64,000 nt of DNA from Miltoncostaea sp963770865 (GTDB lineage Bacteria > Actinomycetota > Thermoleophilia > Miltoncostaeales > Miltoncostaeaceae): positions 124,001 to 188,000 of the forward strand of contig CAVYRD010000001.1 in NCBI GenBank assembly GCA_963770865.1, read 5' to 3'. A program made the position numbers and the translations under genes. The notes below the pieces were generated by a model. That model worked only from the letters and a program-made list of their open reading frames with translations, had not been told where the DNA came from and ran no database searches. This document shows positions 33,339-41,821 of this stretch, piece after piece; positions within the stretch are counted from its first letter, which is position 1, and the number at the start of each line of letters is the position of its first letter.

Positions 33339-34898
33339 ACGCGCCCCTCGGCCAGCGCCTCCGGCAGGGCCTCGAGCACGTCCGACGCGATGGTGCCGTC
33401 GCCGCGCGCCGCGCGCTCGCCCGCCACGCCGTGCACGGCCACGGCGGCCGCGGCGGCCGGCAGCGGGTCCATGCCCTTGGCGAGGAAGGCCGCGATCGTC
33501 CCGGTGAGCACGTCGCCCGTGCCCGCGGTGGCGAGCGCCGGCGAGCCGGTGCCGTTGACGACCACCGTGCCGTCGGGCGCGGCCGTGAGGGTCGCGCGCC
33601 CCTTCAGCACCACCACGGCGCCCGCGCGGCGGGCCAGCTCGCGCACGCACGCGAGCCGGTCGGCCTCGACCTCTGTCCGCTCGCGCCCCAGCAGGCGCGC
33701 GGCCTCGCCCGAGTGCGGCGTCAGCACGGTGGGCAGCGCGCGGGCCGCCACGCGCTCGGGGGCGTCGCCCAGGTGCCAGAGCCCGTCGGCGTCGAGCACC
33801 ACCGGGCGGTCCATCCGCTCCAGCAGGGCCAGGAGCGCCTCGGTGGTGGCCGGGGCGCGCCCCAGGCCCGGCCCCATCGCGACGGCCGACGCCCGGCGCG
33901 CCTGCGCCATCACCTCGTCCACCGAGACGGGGGCGAAGTGCCCCTCCTCGTCGGGCACCGGCGCGCACATGACCTCCAGCAGGTGGGCCGCGATCACCGG
34001 CTGCACCCCGGCGGGCGCCGCGACCACCGTGAGGCCCGCGCCGGCGCGCAGCGTGGCGCGCGCGGCGAGGCAGGCGGCGCCGGTGAGGCCCGGCGAGCCG
34101 GCCACCACCAGGACGGCGCCGGAGGCGTACTTGTCGGCGCCGGAGGCCTTGGACGGCACCGAGCGCACGGCGCCGGGCCCGGCGAGCCAGGCTGCCGGCG
34201 GCAGCGCCACGGCCGACGGCACGCCGATGTCGGCCACGACGACGCGCCCCGAGGCCTCGGCGCCGGGCGTCACCCGCAGGCCGGTCATGTCGCCGTGGAA
34301 GGTCACGGTCAGCCCGGCGCGCACGCACGGCCCCTCGACGCGGCCGGTGTCGGCCTCCACGCCCGAGGGCACATCGAGCGCCACGACCGGCCCGCGCGTG
34401 CGCCGCGATCCAGCGCACCGCGGCGGCGGCCGGCTCCCGGGGGGCGCCGGTCGCGCCGGTGCCGAGCAGGGCGTCGACCACCACCGCGCCCTCGGGCGCG
34501 GCCCAGACGGGGTCGAAGGGCTCGACCGCGATGCCGATGCTCGCCGCGACGACCGACATCGCCGCCGCGTCGGGCGTGCGGGGCGCAGCGCCCGCGGGGG
34601 CGAGGACCCGCACGGCCCACCCCGCCTCGGCGAGGTGGCGCGCGACGACCATGCCGTCGCCGCCGTTGTTGCCGCCGCCCACCAGGACGACCGCCTCGGA
34701 GGCGCCGGGGTGGGCCTCGCGGATCGCCTCCGCCGCCGCCAGCCCGGCCCGCTCCATCAGGATGATCGAGGGGATCGCGTGGTCCTCGGCGCTGCGGCGA
34801 TCGGCCTCGCGCATGGCCGCGGCGTCGAAGAGCGGCGTGCAGCCCTCGAGCGGGGCGGGGACGGAGGATCGTGCGAGGGCCACGCCGCATGCTCCCAT
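33335..34898 (-). CDS. nnr: Bifunctional NAD(P)HX epimerase/dehydratase (one frame break)
   Basis: About 520 residues after repair. It restores damaged NAD(P)H hydrates. The YjeF_N epimerase half has AMREADRRSAEDHAIPSIIL, LVGGGNNGGDGMVVARHLAE and VVDALLGTGATG; the ribokinase-like dehydratase half has KYASGAVLVVAGSPGLTGAA, MGPGLGRAPATTEAL, LTPHSGEAARLLGRE and GTGDVLTGTIAAFLAKG. The frame breaks near 34395, right at the joint between the halves (AAHARAG to VALDVPSGVEADTG). The ATG at 34898 is the longest start; a GTG 15 bases downstream is possible. Confidence 0.9.
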
Positions 34899-34933
34899 GC
34901 CGGGGCGCGGCGTGCCGGGCGGGGAGCCGCCCG

Positions 34934-35299
34934 TCAGGCCTCCGCGATGGCGAACGCGATGGCCGAGTCGCGTCCGTGGGTCAGGGAGATGTGGATCCGT
35001 GCGACGCCGAGCTGCTCCCCGCGCTCGGCGTAGCGGCCGTGCAGGACGATCGTCGGCGCGCCGCGGCCGCGCACCACCTCGACCTCACGCCAGCGCGTCA
35101 TCCCGATGCCGAGGGCCTTTCCGACGGCCTCCTTGGCCGCGAAGCGCGCCGCGAAGTGCTGAGGAGGGAAGCCCCGCGAGGCGCAGTAGGCCGCCTCCGC
35201 GGGGGTGAAGCAGCGCTCGGCGAGGCGCGGGCGGCGCGCGAGGGCGGCGACGAAGCGGTCGATCTCGACCACGTCGACGCCGACCCCTACGATGCCCAA
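34934..35299 (-). CDS. acpS: Holo-[acyl-carrier-protein] synthase
   Basis: 121 residues. It moves 4'-phosphopantetheine from CoA to ACP. GVGVDVVEIDRF (Mg-binding Asp) and RFAAKEAVGKALG (catalytic Glu and Lys) are both intact, and HISLTHGRDSAIAFAI ends the fold. The TTG at 35299 is preceded by AGGTGAGAG. It begins nine bases after glmS, and continues into nnr in the same direction with 35 bases between, so glmS-acpS-nnr-alr-cca probably form one operon. Confidence 0.94.
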   Translation of the reverse strand: MGIVGVGVDVVEIDRFVAALARRPRLAERCFTPAEAAYCASRGFPPQHFAARFAAKEAVGKALGIGMTRWREVEVVRGRGAPTIVLHGRYAERGEQLGVARIHISLTHGRDSAIAFAIAEA

Positions 35300-35308
35300 C
35301 TCTCACCT

Positions 35309-37151
35309 CTACTCGACGGTGACGGTCTTGGCGAGGTTGCGCGGCTGGTCCACGTTCAGGCCGCGCTCGCGGGCGAGGCCGTAGGCGAAGATCTGCAGGG
35401 GGATCACGGCGGCGATCGGCGACAGCAGGGCCGGCGTGCGGGGGGCCCAGAGGACGTCGTCGGCGTGCCGCTCGATCTCCTCGTTGCCCTCGGTGGCGAC
35501 GGCGATGACGCGCGCGCCGCGCGCCCGGACCTCCTGGATGTTCGAGACGACCTTGTCGAAGACGTGGCCGTCGGTCGCGACGACGACGACGGGCGAGCCC
35601 TCCTCGAGGAGCGCGATCGGGCCGTGCTTCATCTCCCCCGCCGGGTACGCCTCGGTGGGGATGTAGCTGATCTCCTTCAGCTTCAGCGCGCCCTCGAAGC
35701 AGACCGGCACGCCCACGTGGCGGCCGAGGTACAGGAAGAAGGGCCGGTCGGCGTAGCCGGCGGCCGTCGCCATCACCGACGCCGGCGCGTCGGACTCGAG
35801 GTAGGCCTGCACGACGTCCGGCACGCGCCGCAGCTCGTCGGCCAGGTCGAGGGCGCCCGCCGAGGTGAGCGCCCACTTGAGGCGGCCGAGCTTCAGGGCC
35901 AGCAGCGAGAGCGCCATCACCTGGGCGGTGTGGGTCTTGGTGGCCGCGACCCCGATCTCGAGGCCGGCGCGCGTGTAGAGCACGCCGTCAGAGTCGCGGG
36001 TGGCCTGCGAGCCCATGATGTTGGTGAGGGCCACGACGTGGGCGCCGCGCTCGCGGGCGACGCGCATGGCGGCCAGCGTGTCGGCCGTCTCGCCGCTCTG
36101 CGTGATGCCGATCACCAGGTCTCCCGGGCCGGCCAGGCAGGTGCGGTAGCGGTACTCGGAGGCGACCTCGACGTGGACCGCCACGCGGGCCCAGTCCTCG
36201 ATCAGGTACCGGCCGACGAGGCCGGCGTGGTACGAGGTGCCGCAGGCGACGATGTGGATGCGCTCGACGCGGGCCAGCGCGGCGTCGTCGAGGCCGAGGC
36301 CGAGGAGGTCCACCGCGCCGTCGGGTCGCAGGCGGTCGCCGATCGTGTCCCAGAGCGCGCCGCGGCTGCTCGTGGATCTCCTTGAGCATGAAGGTCTCGT
36401 AGCCGCCCTTCTCCGCAGCCTCCTCGTCCCAGTCGATCTGCTGCGACGCGCGGGGGGCGAGCTCGAGGTCGCCGTGCCAGACGGTGTGGGAGCCGGCCTG
36501 GATCGCGACGACCTCGTCGTCCTCGATCAGCATGATCTCGCGCGTCTCGCGCAGGAACGCCGGGATGGCCGAGGCCACGAAGCGCTCGCCGTCGCCGATG
36601 CCGAGCACCAGCGGGCACTCGCGGCGCGAGGCCACCAGGCGGCCCGGCTCGTCCACGTGCGCGACGACGAAGGCGAAGTGGCCGCCGAGGCGCGGCAGCA
36701 CCTCGCGGACGGCCGCCGCCAGGTCGCCCCGGTACTCGCGGGCGATCAGGTTCGGGATGACCTCGGTGTCGGTGTCGGAGTGGAAGACGACGCCCAGGTC
36801 CTGCAGCTCGGAGCGCAGCTCCAGGTAGTTCTCGATGATCCCGTTCATCACCACGAGCACCGAGCCGTCGGCGCTGGCGTGCGGGTGGGCGTTCTCGGTG
36901 GTCACGCGGCCGTGCGTGGCCCAGCGCGTGTGCCCGAGCCCGGCGGTCGCCGACGAGGCGGCGTCCGGGCCGGCGACGTTGCGCAGCTGCGAGAGGTTGC
37001 CGACGGCGCGCACCGTCTCGACCAGCCCGTCGTCCTCCGCGAGGAGGGCGAAGCCGGCGGAGTCGTACCCGCGGTACTCGAGGCGCTCGAGGCCGGTGAG
37101 GATCAGCTCACGGCACGGCCGGCCTCCGATGTATCCGATGATCCCGCACAT
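35309..37151 (-). CDS. glmS: Glucosamine-6-phosphate synthase GlmS (one frame break)
   Basis: About 614 residues after repair. It makes glucosamine-6-P from fructose-6-P and glutamine. The N-terminal amidotransferase starts at MCGIIGYIGGRPCRE (Cys nucleophile) with GLGHTRWATHG and NGIIENYLELR. The SIS domains carry VACGTSYHAGLVG, GITQSGETADTLAAMR, EISYIPTEAYPAGEMKHGPI and the C-terminal LAKTVTVE. The frame breaks near 36365, in the joint after EIHEQPRRAL. The ATG has an RBS (GGAGGG) eight bases upstream. No glmS ribozyme is seen in the 50-base leader. Confidence 0.95.
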
Positions 37152-37179
37152 GCCGCGCTCCCTCCGGGGTGATTTCGGT

Positions 37180-37209
37180 GGGCCGCGCGCGGCCCGATGG
37201 ATCAGGGTA
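37180..37209 (-). promoter_or_regulatory. Promoter box and palindrome in the glmM-glmS gap
   Basis: GGGCCGCGCGCGGCCC (37180-37195) is a perfect 16-base palindrome. TACCCT (minus strand, 37209-37204) would start a transcript close to it and give glmS a 45-base leader that begins with the hairpin. Either glmM termination or control of glmS translation is possible. Confidence 0.35.
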
Positions 37210-38527
37210 GCGGGCCTCCGAGCTCGCGCTCGACAATCTGGACGATCGTCTGGCACCAGCGGTCGCAGTCCTCGACGGTCGGCGCCTCCACCATCACCCG
37301 AACGAGCGGTTCGGTCCCGGACGGACGCACCACGACCCGTCCGTCCTCGCCGAGCTCCCGCTCGCAGGCGCGCACCGCCTCCCACACCGCCTCGGCCCCG
37401 GCGAGCTCCGCCTTGCGGGCTGCGCGGACGTTGACGAGCCTCTGCGGCAGCCGCTGCATCACGGCGCCGGCCGTCGCCAGGTCCTCCCCGCGCCGGCGCA
37501 GGGCGCCCAGCAGGTGCAGCGCCGCGGCCACCCCGTCGCCCGAGGGCCCGTGGGCCAGGTTGATGAGGTGCCCGCTCTGCTCGCCGCCCAGGACGTAGCC
37601 GCCGCGGCGCATCTCCTCGAGCACGTAACGGTCGCCGACGTCGGTCCAGCGCACCTCGATGCCCGCGCCGGCCATCGCGCGGCGGAAGCCGAGGTTGGTC
37701 ATCGTGGTGGTGACCACGGCGTCGCCGGGCAGCTGGCCCCGCGCGCGCAGGTCGAGGGCGCAGATCGCGAGGATCTGGTCGCCGTCCACCGTCGCGCCCG
37801 TCGCGTCCACCGCCAGCACCCGGTCGCCGTCGCCGTCGAAGGCGACGCCGAGGTCCGCGTGCGTGGCCCGCACAACCTCGCCGAGCATCGCCAGGTCGGT
37901 GGACCCGCAGCCGTCGTTGATGTTCACCCCGTCCGGCTCGGCGCCGATCAGCGTCACCTGGGCGCCGAGGCGCTCGAAGATCTCCGGTGCCGTGACGGCG
38001 GTGGCGCCGTTGGCGCAGTCGACCACGATCGTCATCCCGGACAGGTTGACCGCGCAGCGGCGCAGCATCGACTCGACGTAGTCGGCGCGCCCGCCGTCCC
38101 AGGGGACGACGGCGCCCAGCCGCTCCCCCTCCGGGCGCTCGCCCTCCGCGTCGAGGGCGGCCTCGACGTCCGCCTCGGCTGCGTCGGCCAGCTTGAAGCC
38201 GTCGGGGCCGAAGAGCTTGATCCCGTTGTCCGCGAAGGGGTTGTGGGAGGCGCTGATCACCGCGCCGGCGGCGGCGTCGGATCCGGCCACCAGCTCGGCG
38301 ACAGCGGGCGTCGGGATGACGCCCAGGAGCACCGCGTCGACACCCGCGCTGGAGAGGCCCGCGGCGAGCGCGCCCTCGAGCATCGGCCCGCTGCGGCGCG
38401 TGTCGCGGCCGATCATCACCCGGGCGCCGCCGGGAAGGCGGCCGCCGAGCGCGCGCCCGATGGCGAGCGCGAGCTCGGGGGTCAGCTCGCGGTTTGCGAC
38501 GCCGCGGACGCCGTCCGTCCCGAACAG
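37202..38527 (-). CDS. glmM: Phosphoglucosamine mutase GlmM (start unclear)
   Basis: About 442 residues. It turns glucosamine-6-P into glucosamine-1-P, the next step after GlmS. FGTDGVRGVANRELTP opens the protein, followed by AGAVISASHNPFADNGIK (phosphoserine loop), VAFDGDGDRVLAVD (Mg site), LGGEQSGHLI (sugar loop) and VRPSGTEPLVRV (phosphate loop). The frame is open upstream of VMIGRDTR, but the only start-like codon ahead of FGTDGV is a CTG at 38527, directly against GGAGG. Either CTG is used or a base is missing just upstream. The nearest ATG/GTG (38419) would cut off the conserved N-terminus. Confidence 0.9.
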   Translation of the reverse strand: MFGTDGVRGVANRELTPELALAIGRALGGRLPGGARVMIGRDTRRSGPMLEGALAAGLSSAGVDAVLLGVIPTPAVAELVAGSDAAAGAVISASHNPFADNGIKLFGPDGFKLADAAEADVEAALDAEGERPEGERLGAVVPWDGGRADYVESMLRRCAVNLSGMTIVVDCANGATAVTAPEIFERLGAQVTLIGAEPDGVNINDGCGSTDLAMLGEVVRATHADLGVAFDGDGDRVLAVDATGATVDGDQILAICALDLRARGQLPGDAVVTTTMTNLGFRRAMAGAGIEVRWTDVGDRYVLEEMRRGGYVLGGEQSGHLINLAHGPSGDGVAAALHLLGALRRRGEDLATAGAVMQRLPQRLVNVRAARKAELAGAEAVWEAVRACERELGEDGRVVVRPSGTEPLVRVMVEAPTVEDCDRWCQTIVQIVERELGGPLP

Positions 38528-38568
38528 CCTCCGCGCCGGCGCTGAGGTCCCGCCAGTCGTGGGAGCGA

Positions 38569-38976
38569 CTACCGCTTCGAGAACTGCGGGCGCTTGCGGG
38601 CGCCCTTGAGGCCGGCCTTCTTGCGCTCCTTGATGCGGGCGTCCCGCGTCAGGAAGCCCTCGCGCTTGAGGTCGGTCCGCAGGCTCTCGTCGACCGAGGT
38701 GAGCGCGCGAGCGATGCCGTGGCGCAGCGCGCCGGCCTGGCCCGAGACGCCGCCGCCGTGCAGCAGCGCGGTGACGTCGAAGCGGCCCTCGGTGCTGGTG
38801 GTCGCGAACGGGGCGCGGGCGCGGGTCACGAGCACCGCGCGGCCGAAGAACTCGTCGATCGGGCGGCCGTTGCAGGTGACGACGCCGGTGCCGGGGGTCA
38901 GCGTGACCCGGGCGACGGCGTTCTTGCGCTTGCCGGTGGCCTGATACTTCACGGGCGCCTGGGCGTCGGTGCTCAC
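38569..38976 (-). CDS. rpsI: 30S ribosomal protein S9
   Basis: 135 residues. The family pattern is complete: YQATGKRKNAVARVTLTPG, VTCNGRPIDEFFGR, VSGQAGALRHGIARAL and the basic tail GARKRPQFSKR, which reaches the decoding-site tRNA. The GTG at 38976 overlaps the rplM stop by four bases, the usual rplM-rpsI pairing. Confidence 0.97.
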   Translation of the reverse strand: MSTDAQAPVKYQATGKRKNAVARVTLTPGTGVVTCNGRPIDEFFGRAVLVTRARAPFATTSTEGRFDVTALLHGGGVSGQAGALRHGIARALTSVDESLRTDLKREGFLTRDARIKERKKAGLKGARKRPQFSKR

Positions 38977-39425
38977 GCGGGGACCTCCGCGACTCGGGTG
39001 AGGCGCAGCGGCTCAGGCTGCTGGGCGGTGTGCGGGTGCTCGGGCCCGGCGTAGATCTTCATCTTCATCAGCTGGGCGCGGCCGACGCTGTTCTTGGGGA
39101 GCATGCCGCGGACGGCCTTGCGGAGGACCTCCTCCGGCCGGCGGGCGAGCTGCTCGCCGAGGCTCCGGCTGCGGATGCCGCCCGGGTAGCCCGAGTGGCG
39201 CCAGTAGAGCTTGTCCTTGAGCTTGTTGCCGGTGACCGTGATCTTCTCGGCGTTCACCACGATCACGAAGTCGCCGGTGTCGCAGTGCCGCGTGAACCAC
39301 GGGGAGCGCTTGCCGGACAGGGTTTCGGCGATGACGGACGCGAGGCGCCCGAGGTTCTGGCCCTCGGCGTTGACGATGTACCAGCGTCGTTCGACGGTGC
39401 CGGGCTTTGCGCTGAGTGTGCTCAC
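38973..39425 (-). CDS. rplM: 50S ribosomal protein L13
   Basis: 150 residues. Typical L13 blocks are present: RRWYIVNAEGQNLGRLAS, DFVIVVNAEKITVTGNKLKD, YWRHSGYPGG, RAVRGMLPKN-like KAVRGMLPKNSVGR and KIYAGPEHPHTAQQP. The GTG at 39425 is overlapped by the stop of a ten-codon upstream frame. First gene of a run (rplM-rpsI-glmM) on the minus strand. Confidence 0.97.
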   Translation of the reverse strand: MSTLSAKPGTVERRWYIVNAEGQNLGRLASVIAETLSGKRSPWFTRHCDTGDFVIVVNAEKITVTGNKLKDKLYWRHSGYPGGIRSRSLGEQLARRPEEVLRKAVRGMLPKNSVGRAQLMKMKIYAGPEHPHTAQQPEPLRLTRVAEVPA

Positions 39426-39519
39426 GGGCCGGTTCGGACCTCCACCTGCATGACGGCGCGGCGAACGGTGCGCCGCGAGAACGACCGCGGAGTCTAGGAA
39501 AGAGCGGGGACCGCCGCAA
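39422..39519 (-). promoter_or_regulatory. rplM promoter, leader hairpin and mini-frame
   Basis: On the minus strand TTGCGG (39519-39514), 17 bases, TAGACT (39496-39491): the best promoter match in the window. The leader of about 60 bases has a six-pair hairpin (GCGGCG 39458-39463 with CGCCGC 39471-39476). It also has an ATG mini-frame of nine residues (39451-39422) whose TGA overlaps the rplM GTG and which contains the GGTGGAGG ribosome site. Autoregulation by L13 or coupling is possible. Confidence 0.5.
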
Positions 39520-39560
39520 GCCGGATGCCCTCCGGTCCGCTGGACTTCGCCCCTCCGGCC

Positions 39561-39585
39561 GGTTACAACTGGTACACCGGGTAAC
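39561..39585. repeat. Inverted repeat GTTAC / GTAAC upstream of the 39628 gene
   Basis: GTTAC (39562-39566) and GTAAC (39581-39585) flank a TGGTACACCGG core. The words GGTTACA and GGTACA both occur, as they do (one inverted) at 12896-12918. It may be an operator for the gene at 39628, but no regulator is known. Confidence 0.3.
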
Positions 39586-39627
39586 AGTCGAAGGTCCCTC
39601 CGTCACATCGGTGGGGGGCGAGGGAAC

Positions 39628-40065
39628 ATGGAAACGCGTTCGGTCAGCCGGTGCGTCGCGATCGCGGCGCACGGCAAGAGGTGCCAGCAGAGTCCCTTCC
39701 GCGGGAGCCCGTACTGCTGGCACCACACCCAGAGCCGCAAGATCTGGGCCCCCAGCCGCCCGCTCGGCTCCACCTCCACCGTGACGCGCCCGCCGGTGCC
39801 GGCCGAGGCCCTCCCCGCCGTGCCCGAGCGCCGCGCCGGCGTCGACCGCCGCGCCGGCGAGGACCGGCGCAGCGGCTGGAGCGAGCACGACGCGATCGGC
39901 CGCCGCCTGCTCGACGCCCTCGGGCCCGAGCGCGCGGAGGAGCTGCTCGACTTCCTCGAGAGCCCCGCCGACGGCGCCTACCTGCTGGTGCGCGACGAGA
40001 GCGGCCTGCTCAGCGAGCGGAGCATCTCCGAGCGCCCCGGCCGCCGCCGAAGCTCGGCCCCGTAG
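39628..40065 (+). CDS. Small protein with Cys/His zinc-binding N-terminus
   Basis: 145 residues. The N-terminus RCVAIAAHGKRCQQSPFRGS then PYCWHHTQ has three Cys and two His in the order C-x7-10-C-x9-C-x-HH. This matches the small treble-clef-like motif (C.A....G.RC......G..YC..H) found on many actinobacterial proteins and on some phage proteins. A Pro/Arg-rich linker (PERRAGVDRRAGEDRRSG) leads to a helical domain (IGRRLLDALGPERAEELLDFL). No catalytic motif is seen. The RBS GAGGGA lies a few bases before the ATG. Cytoplasmic; possibly nucleic-acid binding. Confidence 0.65.
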   Translation: METRSVSRCVAIAAHGKRCQQSPFRGSPYCWHHTQSRKIWAPSRPLGSTSTVTRPPVPAEALPAVPERRAGVDRRAGEDRRSGWSEHDAIGRRLLDALGPERAEELLDFLESPADGAYLLVRDESGLLSERSISERPGRRRSSAP

Positions 40066-40069
40066 CCCC

Positions 40070-40728
40070 CTAGCCGACGTACTCCACGTCGTCGCGGTAC
40101 GCCTCCCAGGCCGCCGTGTACTCCATCACCCGCGCGACCTCGTCGATGAGCGCGTCCTCGTAGCCCGCGCGGCGCAGGAGGTGGAAGCCCATCTCCATGC
40201 CCGAGGTGATCCCCCCGGCCGAGACGATCCGCCCCGCATCGACCACCCGGGCGCGGCTGATGGTGCAGCCCGGCGCGATGACCGCGAGCCGGTCGATCGG
40301 CGTCATCCCGTTGGCGCCCGCCTCGACCCGGTCGGGCTCCTTGCGGTTGGTGGCCGTCACGCCGTCGAGCAGCCCCATCACGCCGTAGATCCACGAGCCG
40401 GTGCAGACGCTGGTGAGGAGCGTCTCCTCGGGGAGGTCGCGGATGAACTCGTGCAGGCGCCGGTTGTGCATCTCCTGGCGGGTGCCGAAGCCACCGGGGA
40501 TGAGGAAGGCGTCCATCGCGGGCGGTCCGCGAACGAGTAGTTCGGCAGCACCGTGAAGCCGGCCTGGGCCTGGACCGGCCGCGCCGAGTCGGCGATCAGG
40601 AAGGCGTCGAGCTCGGGGTCGAAGCGGCGGGCCACCGAGAAGACGCCGTGGGGCGCGGCGAAGTCCACGATCTCCGCGTCCTTGAAGACGTAGATGCCCA
40701 GACGGAACCCGGCGGTGCGTGTGCTCAT
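40070..40728 (-). CDS. DJ-1/PfpI-family protein (one frame break)
   Basis: About 219 residues after a break near 40520 (FTVLPNYSFADRP to MDAFLIPGGFG). The class I glutamine-amidotransferase-like fold shows LGIYVFKDAEIVDFAAPHGV, FLIPGGFGTRQEM, TSVCTGSWIYGVMGLLDG (nucleophile elbow Cys) and SAGGITSGMEMGFHLL. This is the GATase1 part of FtrA-type AraC regulators, without an HTH. Such proteins are often isonitrile hydratases or small-molecule sensors. The ATG at 40728 overlaps the tetR stop (ATGA) and has GGAGG upstream, so it is the tetR target in all likelihood. Confidence 0.8.
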
Positions 40729-41315
40729 GGTTCCTCCACTCTGGTGTGGGCGGGGCGCGACAGCAGGCGGGCGGCGGCCGCGCGGGCGCGGGCGGCCGGG
40801 GCCGCGCCGCCCTCGACCAGGGCGCAGACGATCGCGCCCTCGGCCAGCAGGAAGAGGTCGGCGGCGGCGGTCGGCGGGTCGGGAAGGCCGGCCTCCTCGC
40901 AGAGCGCGAGGACCTGGGCGTGGAAGCGCTCCTCGTGCACGAGCACCGCGCCGCGGGCCGGGTGCGCGGGGTCGGCGATCTCGGCCGCGGCGTTGAGGAA
41001 GGCGCAGCCGCGGAAGTCGTCGGAGGCGAACCACTCCGCCAGCGCGTCGAACAGCGCCAGGGGCCGGTCCGCCGGGTCGGGCGCGATGCGCGCGACGGCC
41101 TCCGCGAGCCAGGCGCGCCAGCGCCCGTCGCGCCGCTCGAGGAACGCCTGCACCAGGTCGTCCTTGGAAGGGAAGTGACGGTAGAGGGTGGCCTTCGCCA
41201 CCCCGGCCTCCGCGATCACCGCGTCCACGCCGACCGCCCGGATGCCGCGCGCGTAGAACGCCGCCGAGGCCGCGTCGAGGATCCGCTCGCGGGCGGAGGC
41301 GGCCGGTGCGCTCAT
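40725..41315 (-). CDS. TetR-family repressor
   Basis: 196 residues. The HTH fills residues 8-55 (RERILDAASAAFYARGIRAV, VAKATLYRHFPSKDDLVQAFL); the C-terminal TetR_C domain (DFRGCAFLNAAAEI and later helices) is of the YxaF/LmrA type. Its own promoter has a perfect 18-base palindrome 13 bases before the start codon. It overlaps the PfpI-like gene by four bases, so it should repress both. The inducer is unknown; the PfpI-like enzyme may remove it. Confidence 0.9.
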   Translation of the reverse strand: MSAPAASARERILDAASAAFYARGIRAVGVDAVIAEAGVAKATLYRHFPSKDDLVQAFLERRDGRWRAWLAEAVARIAPDPADRPLALFDALAEWFASDDFRGCAFLNAAAEIADPAHPARGAVLVHEERFHAQVLALCEEAGLPDPPTAAADLFLLAEGAIVCALVEGGAAPAARARAAAARLLSRPAHTRVEEP

Positions 41316-41321
41316 GCACCG

Positions 41322-41345
41322 ACTCTAAGACAGACCGGTCTGTCT
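41322..41345 (-). promoter_or_regulatory. Perfect TetR operator palindrome over a leaderless promoter
   Basis: AGACAGACCGGTCTGTCT (41328-41345) is a perfect 18-base palindrome, the type bound by many TetR proteins. It abuts TAGAGT (minus strand, 41327-41322), which is six bases before the tetR ATG. A bound dimer would cover the gap between the -10 and -35 boxes. Confidence 0.75.
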
Positions 41346-41394
41346 CGTCCAGCCCCTCCCGGGCGCACGAGCGGCGCGCGGCGACGGCGGCGGC

Positions 41395-41409
41395 GGCGGC
41401 GCAGCCGCC
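41395..41409. terminator. GC hairpin after the S4 gene
   Basis: GGCGGC-GCA-GCCGCC, a six-pair stem 13 bases past the S4 gene stop on the minus strand. No T tract, and it lies in a GGC repeat, so it is only a weak call. Confidence 0.25.
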
Positions 41410-41422
41410 CGGCCGCGGAGGG

Positions 41423-41821
41423 TCAGCCGCGGCGGCGCTGGGCGGTGCGCTGGGCCTCGAGGCGGCGGCGGTCGCGCCCGCTGGGGCGCCCGCGCAGGTC
41501 CGCGCCGGGGGGCGGGGCCAGGCGTCGCTGCTCCCGCTCGCGCTCGCGGCGCGCCCGGCTCTCGTCGGTCTCGTCGTAGAGCAGGGCGGCGGCCGGCGCC
41601 GAGCCGCGCCGGTCGGCAAGGGCCCGGACGATCACCGTGAACACCACCTCGCCGATCGTGATCTGCAGCTCGTCGCCCACCCGCACGTCGTGCGAGGGCT
41701 TGGTGCGCGCGCCGTCCAGGTGCACGCGGCCGCCCGCGACGGCCTCCGTGGCGAGGGTGCGCGTCTTGAAGAACCGCGCGGCCCAGAGCCACTTGTCGAT
41801 GCGCACACGCCCCTCGGTCAT
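41423..41821 (-). CDS. S4-domain RNA-binding protein, Hsp15-like
   Basis: 132 residues. The S4 fold is clear: RVRIDKWLWAARFFKTRTLA, AVAGGRVHLDGARTKPSHDV and VGDELQI. Hsp15 (HslR) proteins bind stalled 50S subunits or structured RNA. A very basic tail (RREREREQRRLAPP, RDRRRLEAQRTAQRRRG) follows. The ATG at 41821 overlaps the end of the citrate synthase-like gene by four bases. Confidence 0.88.
   Translation of the reverse strand: MTEGRVRIDKWLWAARFFKTRTLATEAVAGGRVHLDGARTKPSHDVRVGDELQITIGEVVFTVIVRALADRRGSAPAAALLYDETDESRARREREREQRRLAPPPGADLRGRPSGRDRRRLEAQRTAQRRRG

Noticed and set aside
37141..37201. glmS ribozyme
   Set aside because: The 50-base leader is too short and lacks the conserved core.
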